Shown here piece by piece: positions 1 through 8,351 of a DNA stretch of 64,000 nt. Numbering within the stretch: position 1 is the stretch's first letter; the number at the start of each line of letters is the position of its first letter. The DNA lies in NCBI GenBank assembly GCA_017504945.1, contig JAFVQJ010000012.1:37778-101777 (forward strand), read 5' to 3'. The notes beneath the pieces were generated by a model. The model searched no databases, had not been told where the DNA came from, and was given only the letters and a program-made list of their open reading frames with translations. Origin of the DNA: Clostridia bacterium. GTDB taxonomy: Bacteria; Bacillota; Clostridia; Oscillospirales; RGIG5299. The position numbers and the translations under genes are program-made.

Positions 1-785
1 TCAAGACGAAGCAACGCGAGCGTCTTAAGGTCGTCGCTAAGACCGTCAAGACGGTCTGTCGATTTAAGCAGCTCTATCGCCTCTATCTGCTTTTTGGAGG
101 CGTCGCGCGTTTTTTGCGCGTTTGCGCTGTCGCAATTCATCGTGCGGTTCAAATCGTTTTGCATTTCCTTTTCTATTCTGATATTAACGAATTCAAAATA
201 GCTTTGAAACGCACCGAGCGTTTGAAGAACCGCCTCAATATTTTCGCCGCCCTTAAAATAAATAACCCTCACGCCGCGGCGAAGAAGCGTTTTCGGCGAA
301 AGCTCATACTCGGAAAGTAAGGTAAAAAGCTCCTCCGAGAGCTTCAAACTCGAGGTGGTAAAATCGAAATAATAGCTTTTCTTTTCGGGATCCGTAACCG
401 TGCCCGCAGTCAAAAAAGCACCTCTTAAAAAGGCAAGCTTATCGCACTCGCTCTGAAGCATCATATGGTTTATACCGCTTCTTTGAATATCGCGCGGATA
501 AAACTTTTTCATAATTGCATCGAGCTTTGCCGTGTCCTTAAGAGTGAGTATATAAAAATCTCCGTCTTTTCTTTTCGAAACCTTAACGTCGGGCGCAAAG
601 CCGAAAAGCGACCTCATATCGTCGCACATTCTCTTGCATACCGCCTTCGAGCCCGTTACGGTGCGAAGCTGCTTTTCGGAAAATTCCGCAGAGAAAAGGA
701 GCATGCCGAACAGACCTGCCGCCTTACAGCAGGTCTTTTGATGCGCTTTAGCCAATTCTTCCTTCAAACGTCCGCAGAATGTCAT
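1..785 (-). CDS. whiA: WhiA, sporulation/cell-division transcription factor (3' part cut by window edge)
   Basis: The gene reads from an ATG at 785 (minus) and is still open at base 1, so about 261 N-terminal residues are visible and the C-terminus is missing. WhiA is a DNA-binding protein with a LAGLIDADG-like N-terminal domain and a C-terminal helix-turn-helix; in Gram-positives it affects sporulation (actinomycetes) or cell division and chromosome segregation (Bacillus). The visible part carries the family hallmarks: RGAFLTAGTVTDPEKKSYYFDF, and further on a motif reading RTMNCDSANAQKTRDAS followed by KKQIEAIELL. It is the last gene of the pyr-hprK-murB-rapZ operon, 12 bases after rapZ. The usual yvcK/glmR gene between rapZ and whiA is absent. 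Family assignment is firm; its function in this organism is inferred. Confidence 0.93.
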   Translation of the reverse strand, partial: MTFCGRLKEELAKAHQKTCCKAAGLFGMLLFSAEFSEKQLRTVTGSKAVCKRMCDDMRSLFGFAPDVKVSKRKDGDFYILTLKDTAKLDAIMKKFYPRDIQRSGINHMMLQSECDKLAFLRGAFLTAGTVTDPEKKSYYFDFTTSSLKLSEELFTLLSEYELSPKTLLRRGVRVIYFKGGENIEAVLQTLGAFQSYFEFVNIRIEKEMQNDLNRTMNCDSANAQKTRDASKKQIEAIELLKSTDRLDGLSDDLKTLALLRL

Positions 786-797
786 TTTAAAAATTCC

Positions 798-1655
798 TTA
801 TTTTGCAATATCTCTGTGTATCTCGTTCACGGCGTTGCCCTTTTCGGTGAGGTAATCGCAAAGAAGTCTTGCAAAGGTAACCGAGCGGTGTCTGCCGCCG
901 GTACAGCCTATCGCAATGTTTATCACCGATTTACCCTCTTCCTTGAAAAGCGGCTTCAAAAAGGTAACCATATCGCATATCTTGTCGAAATACCTCTTCG
1001 AGCAGCTGTATCCCATAACGAAATCTCTTACTTCCTTTTCAAGACCGGTCTTGTATTTAAGATTGTAATCGTAATAGGGATTAGGCAGACATCTCACGTC
1101 AAAGACCATATCCGCCTCGGCGGGTATGCCGTATTTATATCCAAACGACGATACGTTGATAACTATCTTGTTTTCCCCGTCGGAGTAGATGTTAAGTATC
1201 TCCTCCTTAAGTCTTGCCGGGGTGTAATATGAGGTGTCGAGTATCTTATCGGCGTGATCGTAAAGAGGCATAAGGAATTTTCTCTCGTTTGCAATAAGCT
1301 CTCTTATGCTGCCCTTATGACCGTCTATCTCAAGGGGATGACGGCGTCGCGTTTCCTTATAGCGCTTCACTATCGTCTCGTCGTCGGCGTCGATGTAAAG
1401 CAAATTGTAATCAACGCCCATTTTTCTTATCTCCGAAAGATCGCCAATAAACTTATCGAACTCATAGCCCGAGCGAATATCTGTAACGAGTGCGACCTTC
1501 GAGAATTTGTCCTGCGAGCCAAGACAGATCTCGGTAAATTTAAGTAAAAAGTCAAGCGGCATATTGTCAACGCAATAGAAGTCCATATCCTCCATTGCTT
1601 CAACGGCGCGGCTCTTTCCTGCGCCCGACATTCCCGTAATGATAACAAGCTTCAT
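798..1655 (-). CDS. rapZ: RapZ/YvcJ family nucleotide-binding protein
   Basis: A 285-residue P-loop NTPase. Walker A GMSGAGKS is at residues 8-15 and the C-terminal domain contains IAIGCTGGRHRSV, the conserved signature of this family. In Enterobacteria RapZ binds the GlmZ/GlmY small RNAs to tune GlmS; in Bacillus YvcJ binds GTP and its role is less clear, so RNA binding here is only inferred. I chose ATG 1655 because AAAGGA lies about 10 bases upstream. A TTG at 1664 would sit directly on that Shine-Dalgarno. It lies between murB and whiA in the same tight operon, which links it by position to cell-wall precursor supply. Confidence 0.95.
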   Translation of the reverse strand: MKLVIITGMSGAGKSRAVEAMEDMDFYCVDNMPLDFLLKFTEICLGSQDKFSKVALVTDIRSGYEFDKFIGDLSEIRKMGVDYNLLYIDADDETIVKRYKETRRRHPLEIDGHKGSIRELIANERKFLMPLYDHADKILDTSYYTPARLKEEILNIYSDGENKIVINVSSFGYKYGIPAEADMVFDVRCLPNPYYDYNLKYKTGLEKEVRDFVMGYSCSKRYFDKICDMVTFLKPLFKEEGKSVINIAIGCTGGRHRSVTFARLLCDYLTEKGNAVNEIHRDIAK

Positions 1656-1683
1656 ATTTATCAATCCTTTTTATTGTTTGCCT

Positions 1684-2571
1684 TTATCTTATTATTCTTA
1701 TTTCGGGCTCAAGCGTTACCCCGAATTTATCGCAGACCTTCTCCGTTATCTGCCTTATTATCTCTTCAAGCTCGGCTTCGGTACCGCCGCCGAGATTAAC
1801 AATAAATCCCGCGTGCTTTTCCGAAACCTGCATTTTCCCCACGGTAAAGCCCTTTAAGCCGGCGTCCTCGATAAGCTTTCCCGCAAAATGTCCCTCGGGA
1901 CGCTTAAACGCCGACCCGCAGGACGGAAGCTCAAGCGGCTGCTTTTCACGTCTTTTTGCCGCAAGCTCCCTCATTTTTCCTCTTATCTCGCCTTCTTCTC
2001 CCTTTTTTAGCGAGAATGTAGCCGAAAGCACTATCCAACCCTTTTTTGAAAAATCGCTTTCGCGATATCCGAAAAAGAGCTTGTCTGCCGAAAGCGTTTT
2101 AACGTTGCTTCCGTCGAAAAAGGTAACCGACTTCAAAACGTCCTTCATCTCGCCGCCGTAGGCACCCGCGTTCATAAAAACGGCGCCGCCCACCGAGCCG
2201 GGAATTCCGTGTGCAAACTCAAGACCTGTAAGCGATGCGTCTGCCGCCGCCGATGCCACTCTCGAAAGAAGGGCGCCGCAGTCTGCCGTTATCTCGTTTC
2301 CGTCAACCGTTATCTCCTTAAGCTCCTTGGTCGATATAACGGCTCCGTCAAAGCCGCTGTCGGCAAAAACGGTGTTGGTGCCGTTACCGAGTATCATCGC
2401 CCTAACCGCGACCAGCCTTGCACCCGAAAAGGCGTGAACTGCCTCTCTCGCGCTTTTGGGAATAACGAAATACCGAATAATTCCGCCCGCCTTCATCGAA
2501 ACGTGCGCCGCAGAGGGCTCGTTTTCCAGAAATTCTATTCCGTTTACTTGTAATATTGTGGTATACGACAC
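1684..2571 (-). CDS. murB: UDP-N-acetylenolpyruvoylglucosamine reductase MurB
   Basis: A 295-residue flavoenzyme reducing UDP-GlcNAc-enolpyruvate to UDP-MurNAc with NADPH, the second committed step of peptidoglycan synthesis in the cytosol. Visible features: FAD-binding GNGTNTVF, the GLEFAHGIPGSVGGAVFMNAG segment, and the catalytic region CGSAFKRPEGHFAGKLIEDAG. The serine in CGSAF and a late glutamate in LEPEIRII match the type II MurB active site. It starts at GTG 2571 with GGGTGA about 7 bases upstream, 18 bases after hprK. Length is normal for the family. It is the fourth-last gene of the pyr-hprK operon. Confidence 0.96.
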   Translation of the reverse strand: MSYTTILQVNGIEFLENEPSAAHVSMKAGGIIRYFVIPKSAREAVHAFSGARLVAVRAMILGNGTNTVFADSGFDGAVISTKELKEITVDGNEITADCGALLSRVASAAADASLTGLEFAHGIPGSVGGAVFMNAGAYGGEMKDVLKSVTFFDGSNVKTLSADKLFFGYRESDFSKKGWIVLSATFSLKKGEEGEIRGKMRELAAKRREKQPLELPSCGSAFKRPEGHFAGKLIEDAGLKGFTVGKMQVSEKHAGFIVNLGGGTEAELEEIIRQITEKVCDKFGVTLEPEIRIIR

Positions 2572-2589
2572 TTGCAGTCACCCGTTTTA

Positions 2590-3528
2590 TCAGAGATTTG
2601 ATTCATACTCCGCCATAAGTCTTTTGTTAAGCTCCTGAGCCGAGTTATAGCCCATCTTCTTAAGACGGTTGTTCATAGCGGCGACCTCGATTATCATGGC
2701 GAGGTTACGTCCGGGACGGACGGGTATCTTAAGGCTCGGAATGTTAAGACCGAGTATCTCGGTGTATTGCTCCTCAAGACCGAAACGGTCGTAATGAGCG
2801 TTTTCGTCCCATATTTCAAGATTTATTATAAGGTCGAGCTTTTCGCTGTCCTTAACCGCGCCCATACCGAAAAGACGGCGCACGTCAACAATTCCTATTC
2901 CGCGAAGCTCTATAAGATGCTTTATTATGTCGGGCGAAGAGCCTACGAGGGTCTTGTTTGAAACCTTCTTTATCTCTACCGCATCGTCGGCGATAAGACG
3001 GTGACCGCGCTTTAAAAGCTCCATTGCCGTCTCGCTCTTACCAACGCCGCTCTCGCCGAGCAAAAGTATTCCCTCGCCGTATACCTCGACCAAAACGCCG
3101 TGACGGGTTATTCTCTCCGCAAGCTTAACGCGCAGACTTGAAATTATATTCGCCATAAGCTCACTTGCGGTGGTATTAACCGAAAACAAGGGAGTGTTGG
3201 TCTGCTTTGCCGCCTCTATCATTTCGGCAAAGGGCTCACGTCCGCTCGTTATTATAAGAGCGGGAAAGCCTCTCCTAAAAAGCTCAAGACAGCTCTGATA
3301 GCGCTTTTCGGCGCCAAGCTCCTTTAAATAATAATGCTCAACGCTGCCGACTATCTGAAGACGCAAATTGTCAAAGTGGGTAAGATATCCGTCAAACTCA
3401 AGACCGGGACGGTTTATCTCACTCGTGGTGACCTTTATCTCCTCCCAACCCTCGGGAAGATAGATGCCGTTTAATGCAAACTCCTTTGCAACCTCTTCAA
3501 GCTTTACAAAAAGTGTGGGAAGCTCCAT
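2590..3528 (-). CDS. hprK: HPr kinase/phosphorylase
   Basis: A 312-residue bifunctional enzyme that phosphorylates HPr on Ser46 and reverses the reaction. It is the metabolic sensor of CcpA-type carbon catabolite repression in Bacillota. The Walker A GESGVGKS is at residues 158-165, the catalytic-core histidine in RHGVLVEVYG at 143, and the acidic pair DD at 181-182. The HprK signature REIRGIGIVDVR-type motif reads LRGIGIVDVRRLFG. Start ATG 3528 has AGGAG eight bases upstream. It sits 13 bases after a PfkB-type sugar phosphate kinase, a natural metabolic partner since fructose-1,6-bisphosphate activates HprK in studied species (established for the family, not shown here). Confidence 0.97.
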   Translation of the reverse strand: MELPTLFVKLEEVAKEFALNGIYLPEGWEEIKVTTSEINRPGLEFDGYLTHFDNLRLQIVGSVEHYYLKELGAEKRYQSCLELFRRGFPALIITSGREPFAEMIEAAKQTNTPLFSVNTTASELMANIISSLRVKLAERITRHGVLVEVYGEGILLLGESGVGKSETAMELLKRGHRLIADDAVEIKKVSNKTLVGSSPDIIKHLIELRGIGIVDVRRLFGMGAVKDSEKLDLIINLEIWDENAHYDRFGLEEQYTEILGLNIPSLKIPVRPGRNLAMIIEVAAMNNRLKKMGYNSAQELNKRLMAEYESNL

Positions 3529-3541
3529 AATTACCTCTCCT

Positions 3542-4468
3542 TTATCTTATTTTCGTTACCGTTACGTTATTCATAAATTTTCTTACCGATTCTATCTCGG
3601 GAGGCTTCGTGCCCTCGCACTCGACCTTTGCCGAAGCGGTGGCAAGCGCCCATTTTATGCTTTCGGCATAGCTTTTGCCGCTCGTTGCGCCGTATAAAAA
3701 GCCCGAAAGAAGCGCGTCGCCCGCTCCCGTTGTGGAACGGCATCTCACGCCCTTTACCCTCGCGTAATACGCCTCGGTGCGAGAAGCGAAAACAGCTCCG
3801 TCGCCACCCAAAGAAACAATAACGTTCGCTATCCTCTCCGCCTTTGAAACGGCGGCAACCGCTATCTCTCTCACCGTTGTCGGCCTGCTGCCGATAAAGT
3901 CGCAAAATTCCTCGTAATTCGGCTTTATTGCAAATGCGCCGTACTTTTCGGCAAGCTTAAGTCCCGTTTTTTCGGTGTCGACTATAACTCTTACTCCGTG
4001 CATTCTCAAATATGAGATGAGCGCCTCCAGATCTCTCGGGGTATATCCGTGGGGAGCCGAGCCGGAGATAACTGCGGTATCGCCGTTTGATATTCCGTAG
4101 GCAAGCTCATTCAAACGCTTTATATCGTTTTCGGTAACTCCTACCCCCGACTCGTTTACGTCGGTCTGCAGACCGCTTACCGTGTCGATTATCTTGCAGT
4201 TTACCCTTACCTCGCCCGCAATCGGAACGAAGGCAAAATGTGCGCCGTAGCTTTCAATATGCTGCTTGTATCGCACAAGGTCGGCATCGCCCATAAATCC
4301 CGTTGCAACGCTTTTAACGCCGAGCACCGCAAGATCCAACGATACGTTAACGCCCTTTCCGCTCAAGTCAACGCGTGAGGAAACGGCTCTTGTAAATCCG
4401 CCCTCTTTTAAATTTTCCACCGTGTAGGTCTTATCTATACACGGATTCAATGTGAAGGTATATATCAT
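3542..4468 (-). CDS. PfkB-family 1-phosphofructokinase (FruK/LacC type)
   Basis: A 308-residue ribokinase-superfamily kinase. It begins MIYTFTLNPCIDKTY, the typical opening of the 1-phosphofructokinase / tagatose-6-phosphate kinase group, has the substrate-binding LSGKGVNVSLDLAVLG, and carries the anion-hole motif TTGAGDALLSGF with catalytic Asp251. The likely reaction is fructose-1-phosphate plus ATP to fructose-1,6-bisphosphate, but tagatose-6-phosphate cannot be excluded from sequence. No fructose PTS genes are adjacent, so no gene symbol is given. It lies 8 bases after pyrD and 13 bases before hprK, in an otherwise pyrimidine/cell-wall operon. Confidence 0.88.
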   Translation of the reverse strand: MIYTFTLNPCIDKTYTVENLKEGGFTRAVSSRVDLSGKGVNVSLDLAVLGVKSVATGFMGDADLVRYKQHIESYGAHFAFVPIAGEVRVNCKIIDTVSGLQTDVNESGVGVTENDIKRLNELAYGISNGDTAVISGSAPHGYTPRDLEALISYLRMHGVRVIVDTEKTGLKLAEKYGAFAIKPNYEEFCDFIGSRPTTVREIAVAAVSKAERIANVIVSLGGDGAVFASRTEAYYARVKGVRCRSTTGAGDALLSGFLYGATSGKSYAESIKWALATASAKVECEGTKPPEIESVRKFMNNVTVTKIR

Positions 4469-4476
4469 TTTATTCC

Positions 4477-5385
4477 TCAGTATTCAATAAGACTGCCCGT
4501 AATATCCGAGGGCTTCAAATTGTTTTTCTCAAAATATTCGGCAAGCTCGTTTACTATCGAGTAGGCGGCGTAGGGATCTGCAAGATTTGCGCTTCCCACC
4601 GACACAGCCGTCGCACCGGCTATCATCATCTCAACAGCGTCCTCGGCAGTCGTAATTCCGCCCATTCCTATAATGGGAAGCTTTACCGCCTTGTAAACGT
4701 CCCTTACCATTCTCACCGCAACGGGAAAAACGGCAGGTCCCGAAAGACCGCCCGTGTTGTTTTTCAAAATCGGACGCCGCGTATTTATATTTATTCTCAT
4801 ACCCAGAAGAGTGTTTATAAGCGAAATGCAATCCGCTCCCGCGCTCTCTGCCGCTCTTGCGATATCGGCAACCGAGGTCACGTTAGGCGAAAGCTTAACG
4901 ATAACGGGCTTTTTGGTGCTTTTTCTCACAAGCGAGGTTATCTCCGAAACGGCGTCGCAGCTCACGCCGAACGCCATACCTCCCGAAGCAACGTTGGGGC
5001 AGGAAACGTTAAGCTCTATCATATCGACTTCCGTTTCGTCAAGTATCTCCGCCATTTTTGCAAATTCCGAAACGGTCTTACCCGCAATATTTGCAATAAC
5101 GGTAGCTCCAACCTCCTTCATAAAGGGAAGCTCGTATTTCACGAAATCCTCAATGCCGGGGTTTTGAAGTCCCACCGAGTTAAGAAGTCCCATAGGGGTT
5201 TCGGTTATTCTCGGTGCGTCGTTTCCGAGCCTCTTCTGATAGGTAAGACCCTTCGAGGAAACTGCGCCGAGCTCCGAAATGGGATAAAACTCGTTATATT
5301 CTCTTCCGAAGGCAAAGCAACCCGAGGCAACGGTTACGGGATTTTTAAGGGTTACTCCCGCAATATTTACCGACATATCGACCAT
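4477..5385 (-). CDS. pyrD: Dihydroorotate dehydrogenase, class 1B catalytic subunit
   Basis: A 302-residue FMN enzyme oxidising dihydroorotate to orotate in UMP synthesis. The active-site loop ELNVSCPNV places the class 1B catalytic cysteine at residue 129. FMN-binding segments ASGCFAFG, SSKGLTYQKRLGN and the C-terminal GMGGITTAEDAVEMMIAGATAVSVG are present. It pairs with PyrK, encoded directly upstream, to form the NAD-dependent heterotetramer. Its ATG (5385) follows the pyrK stop (5386-5388) with no gap, and its Shine-Dalgarno AAGGAGG lies inside the last pyrK codons, so translation is probably coupled. Confidence 0.97.
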   Translation of the reverse strand: MVDMSVNIAGVTLKNPVTVASGCFAFGREYNEFYPISELGAVSSKGLTYQKRLGNDAPRITETPMGLLNSVGLQNPGIEDFVKYELPFMKEVGATVIANIAGKTVSEFAKMAEILDETEVDMIELNVSCPNVASGGMAFGVSCDAVSEITSLVRKSTKKPVIVKLSPNVTSVADIARAAESAGADCISLINTLLGMRININTRRPILKNNTGGLSGPAVFPVAVRMVRDVYKAVKLPIIGMGGITTAEDAVEMMIAGATAVSVGSANLADPYAAYSIVNELAEYFEKNNLKPSDITGSLIEY

Positions 5386-6153
5386 TTAAAAAACCTCCTT
5401 GCCCTTAAAAACGGGGCCGTGCTTGCAGACCGTCAGATTTTCGGTGGTATCCGCCACCTTAACGGGCGTTACGCAACAGAGGCAGGCGCCGAGTCCGCAG
5501 CCCATTCTCTCCTCAAGAGATACCTCGCAGTCGATTCCGTTTTCCTTGCATATTTCATAAACGCCCTTAAGCATCGCCATAGGTCCGCAGGCAAAAACCG
5601 CGTCGGGCTTATCCCCTTCCAAAAGCTCCTTGAATTTATCGGTAACAAATCCCTTTGAGCCGTAGCTTCCGTCGTCTGTAACGACGTGAGTTTCCGCTCC
5701 CGTAAAGGCAAAATCCTTATCCGCCGCAACGAAAGCCCTGCTCTTAAAGCCGAGTATTACCTTTGAATTGCCCTTATATTCCCTTGCCGCCATATAAAGC
5801 GGGAAAATTCCTATACCGCCGCCGATCAGCCAGACCTTTTTTCCGCTGTATTCCGAAAGCGAATACCCTATTCCCAAGGGGCCGAGCACGTTAAGCAGCG
5901 TTCCCGCCGACATTTCCGAAAGCGCCTTGGTGCCCTTTCCGCGCACCTCGAAAATAACCGTTACAACGGCGCCCTCAACGTTATATATGCTGATGGGACG
6001 TCTTAAGAAAAGCGCCTCCGAGCATTTAATATGAACGAACTGACCGCATTTTGCATTTTTCGCAATGCTTTCGCTTTCAAAGGAAAGCAAGAAAAGACCG
6101 TCGCGAAGCTCGCGGATCTCAACTATCGGAGCAATATCAACAAATTTATCCAT
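5386..6153 (-). CDS. pyrK: Dihydroorotate dehydrogenase electron transfer subunit PyrK
   Basis: A 255-residue ferredoxin-reductase-like subunit carrying FAD and a [2Fe-2S] cluster, passing electrons from dihydroorotate (via PyrD FMN) to NAD+. FAD site RRPISIYN at 51-58, nucleotide-binding GGGIGIFPLY at 111-120, and cluster ligands in the pattern C219-x4-C224-x2-C227 with a fourth cysteine at 243. Start ATG 6153 has GAGGTG upstream. It sits 10 bases after pyrF and abuts pyrD. Confidence 0.97.
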   Translation of the reverse strand: MDKFVDIAPIVEIRELRDGLFLLSFESESIAKNAKCGQFVHIKCSEALFLRRPISIYNVEGAVVTVIFEVRGKGTKALSEMSAGTLLNVLGPLGIGYSLSEYSGKKVWLIGGGIGIFPLYMAAREYKGNSKVILGFKSRAFVAADKDFAFTGAETHVVTDDGSYGSKGFVTDKFKELLEGDKPDAVFACGPMAMLKGVYEICKENGIDCEVSLEERMGCGLGACLCCVTPVKVADTTENLTVCKHGPVFKGKEVF

Positions 6154-6163
6154 AGCGCACCTC

Positions 6164-7021
6164 TTATCTTACGGTATTGAGCTCATCTCTCATGCGAACA
6201 ACTTCTTTTCTTGCCGCCTCGGCGTACTTTTTCTCGTCGCCCTCTTTTTTGTAGGCAAGCATTACCGCACGCGAGGAGTTTACAACAGAGCCGAAGCCGT
6301 TTTTATCAAATCCGCCTCTCACGCCCTCTGCGCCGCCGCCCTGGAAGCCGTAGCCGGGAACGAGGAAGAATATCTCACCGTAATTTTTTCTCATCGAGGC
6401 AAGCTGCTCGGGATAGGTCGCGCCCACCACGGCGCCGATTCTCGAGTAGCCGTATTTGCCAACCGTTTCGCTTCCCCATTTGGTAAGAAGCTCCATCATC
6501 TTTTCGCATATCATCTCGCCGCTCTCAAGCTTCAGATCCTGAAGCTCACCGGAGGAGGGGTTAGAGGTCTTTGCCAAAACGAAAATATCCTTATCATAGG
6601 CTACCGCTTTGTCAAGGAAGGGCTTTACGCCGTCAATTCCGAGATATCCGTTTACGGTAAGAGCGTCGGCGCTTCCCTTTTCGCCCAGATACGCCTCCGC
6701 GTAGGCACCCGCGGTAGAGCCTATATCGTTTCTCTTGCCGTCGGCAATTATATAAAGACCCTTTTCCTTTGCATACGCCGCAGTTTTTTCATAAACCTCA
6801 ATGCCCTTGCTTCCGAATATCTCGTAATATGCAAGCTGGGGCTTTATTGCGGCAACTACGTCTGCAAAGCTGTCGATAAGATTTAAGTTAAACTCAAGGA
6901 TAGCGTCGGTCACAAGCTCGTGCTTCTCCTTTAAAAACGCGGGAATATAATCCACAACGGGATCAAGTCCTATAACCGAGGGATTGTTTTTCTTTTCGAT
7001 AAGTGATATAAGTCTGTCCAT
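6164..7021 (-). CDS. pyrF: Orotidine 5'-phosphate decarboxylase, type 2
   Basis: A 285-residue TIM-barrel enzyme converting OMP to UMP. The catalytic motif is in IIADGKRNDIGSTA (Asp94, Lys96, Asp99), the variant spacing seen in the longer type 2 subfamily. A second substrate lysine is Lys60 in AAIKPQ. The length and the GKRNDIGST signature separate it from the ~230-residue type 1 enzyme. AGGAG precedes ATG 7021. Gaps to pyrC and pyrK are 11 and 10 bases. Confidence 0.96.
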   Translation of the reverse strand: MDRLISLIEKKNNPSVIGLDPVVDYIPAFLKEKHELVTDAILEFNLNLIDSFADVVAAIKPQLAYYEIFGSKGIEVYEKTAAYAKEKGLYIIADGKRNDIGSTAGAYAEAYLGEKGSADALTVNGYLGIDGVKPFLDKAVAYDKDIFVLAKTSNPSSGELQDLKLESGEMICEKMMELLTKWGSETVGKYGYSRIGAVVGATYPEQLASMRKNYGEIFFLVPGYGFQGGGAEGVRGGFDKNGFGSVVNSSRAVMLAYKKEGDEKKYAEAARKEVVRMRDELNTVR

Positions 7022-7032
7022 TTCGCTTCTCC

Positions 7033-8226
7033 TTAGTTAATTTCAGAATAAATTATCTTTCCGTTTACTGCCGTCAATACCACTCTGCCAAGCAGCTTCT
7101 TTTCCACAAAGGGCGAGTTTTTCGATCTCGACCTTATCTCGTCCTCCGTGTAGATAAACTCTTTATCAAGATCTAAAAGCACTATATCGGCGGGATATCC
7201 GGCTTCAAGCCTTCCGCCCCTTGCTCCCACTATCTCGTAGGGACGCACCGCCATTTTGTAAATAAGCTCCGAAAGAGTGAGCCTTCCTTCTTTTACGAGG
7301 TAGGTATAACCTGCCGAAAAAGCAGTTTCAAAGCCCAAAATACCGTTCGGCGCTGCGGCAAACTCTCTTGCCTTTTCCTCCTTGGCGTGAGGAGCGTGGT
7401 CGGTGGATATAACGTCGAGCGTTCCGTCCTTAAGACCTTCAATTATCGCCTCTCTGTCCTTTTCCGAGCGAAGAGGCGGATTCATTTTGAAGTTGGTATT
7501 GCCGTTTACAGCATCCTCGTTAAAGCAAAAGTAATGAGGACAGGTCTCTGCGGTAACGTGCGCGCCCTTTTTCTTCGCCTCTCTTATTATTTGTACACCC
7601 TTCTCGGTGCTGACGTGTGCAATATGAAGCCTTGCGCCCGTTTTGAGTGAGGTCTCGCAGTCGCGCGCTATCATTGCCTCCTCCGATTCGGGCGTGACCT
7701 TGCCGTTTATGTTAAGCGAGGGCGTTTCGCAGTGAGAGATGAAAAAGCTGCCCTCTTTATCTGCATTTACTATCGCCTCTCTTGCAATACCGTCGTTTAC
7801 AACGGGATATCCGTCGTCCGAAAAGGCGGCGGCACCCGCCTTGATAAGAGCGGCGCAATCGGTAAGCTCGCTTCCCTTCTGACCAACCGTTGCCGCGGCA
7901 ACGGGAAGCACCTTAACTCCAAGCCCCTCTGCCTTTTCCAAAACGTATTTCAGAGTTTTTTCGTTATCTGTAACGGGGCTTGTGTTAGGCATCGGCATAA
8001 CTGCGGTAAAGCCGCCCTTTGCCGCCGCGGCAAGACCGGTTACAATATCCTCCTTGTGAGTATATCCCGGATCGCGCAAATGACAGTGCATATCGAGAAA
8101 TCCGTACGAGGCGGTAAGACCGCCGCAGTCAATTATCCCGCCGTCGTATTCGCCGTCGGTTATAACGCCGTTTTTAACGGCTATGTCGGTCAATTTTCCG
8201 TTTACAGTGCAGTTTTTAAAAAGCAT
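7033..8226 (-). CDS. pyrC: Dihydroorotase (class I, PyrC)
   Basis: A 397-residue amidohydrolase closing carbamoyl-aspartate to dihydroorotate. The metal motif DMHCHLRDPG has His47 and His49. Further ligands are in FISHCE and LHIAHVST, and the late motif VISTDHAPHAKEEK holds the catalytic aspartate. C-terminal GYPADIVLLDLDKE is typical of this superfamily. It is the first gene of the operon, reading from a near-consensus promoter at 8248-8276 with only a ~15-base leader, so no room for a PyrR-type attenuator. AAAGGTG precedes ATG 8226. pyrB/carA/carB are not in the window and pyrE is about 29 kb away. Confidence 0.97.
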   Translation of the reverse strand: MLFKNCTVNGKLTDIAVKNGVITDGEYDGGIIDCGGLTASYGFLDMHCHLRDPGYTHKEDIVTGLAAAAKGGFTAVMPMPNTSPVTDNEKTLKYVLEKAEGLGVKVLPVAAATVGQKGSELTDCAALIKAGAAAFSDDGYPVVNDGIAREAIVNADKEGSFFISHCETPSLNINGKVTPESEEAMIARDCETSLKTGARLHIAHVSTEKGVQIIREAKKKGAHVTAETCPHYFCFNEDAVNGNTNFKMNPPLRSEKDREAIIEGLKDGTLDVISTDHAPHAKEEKAREFAAAPNGILGFETAFSAGYTYLVKEGRLTLSELIYKMAVRPYEIVGARGGRLEAGYPADIVLLDLDKEFIYTEDEIRSRSKNSPFVEKKLLGRVVLTAVNGKIIYSEIN

Positions 8227-8247
8227 AGTTACACCTTTATATAATAA

Positions 8248-8276
8248 ATTATAATAAGCTTATTATATTATATCAA
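8248..8276 (-). promoter_or_regulatory. Sigma-A promoter of the pyrC-whiA operon with embedded palindrome
   Basis: Minus strand: -35 TTGATA at 8276-8271, 17-base spacer, -10 TATAAT at 8253-8248. An 18-base perfect palindrome (TATAATAAGCTTATTATA, 8250-8267) covers half the spacer and most of the -10 box, which is where a repressor would bind. The region is very AT-rich, so chance symmetry is possible. Confidence 0.75.
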
Positions 8277-8307
8277 ATATTCCATTGCTGTGTCTATATT
8301 TAATTAT

Positions 8308-8348
8308 AAAAAATAAAAGAAAAACAGTCGCGTTTTTAAGCGCGACTG
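8308..8348 (-). terminator. Terminator of maf
   Basis: CAGTCGCG (8325-8332) pairs with CGCGACTG (8341-8348) around an 8-base loop. On the minus strand a T-rich run follows. It lies just after the maf stop at 8352. Confidence 0.85.
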
Positions 8349-8351
8349 CTC

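Noticed and set aside
465..1232. A 255-residue open frame on the plus strand opposite whiA/rapZ
   Set aside because: It is the antisense shadow of two well-supported genes, has no ribosome site and no recognisable domain.
6065..6886. A 273-residue plus-strand frame opposite pyrF/pyrK
   Set aside because: Shadow of two enzymes with complete active-site motifs; no promoter or Shine-Dalgarno.
8227..8247. PyrR-type attenuator before the pyr operon
   Set aside because: The leader is only about 15 bases and contains no PyrR binding loop or antiterminator/terminator pair.
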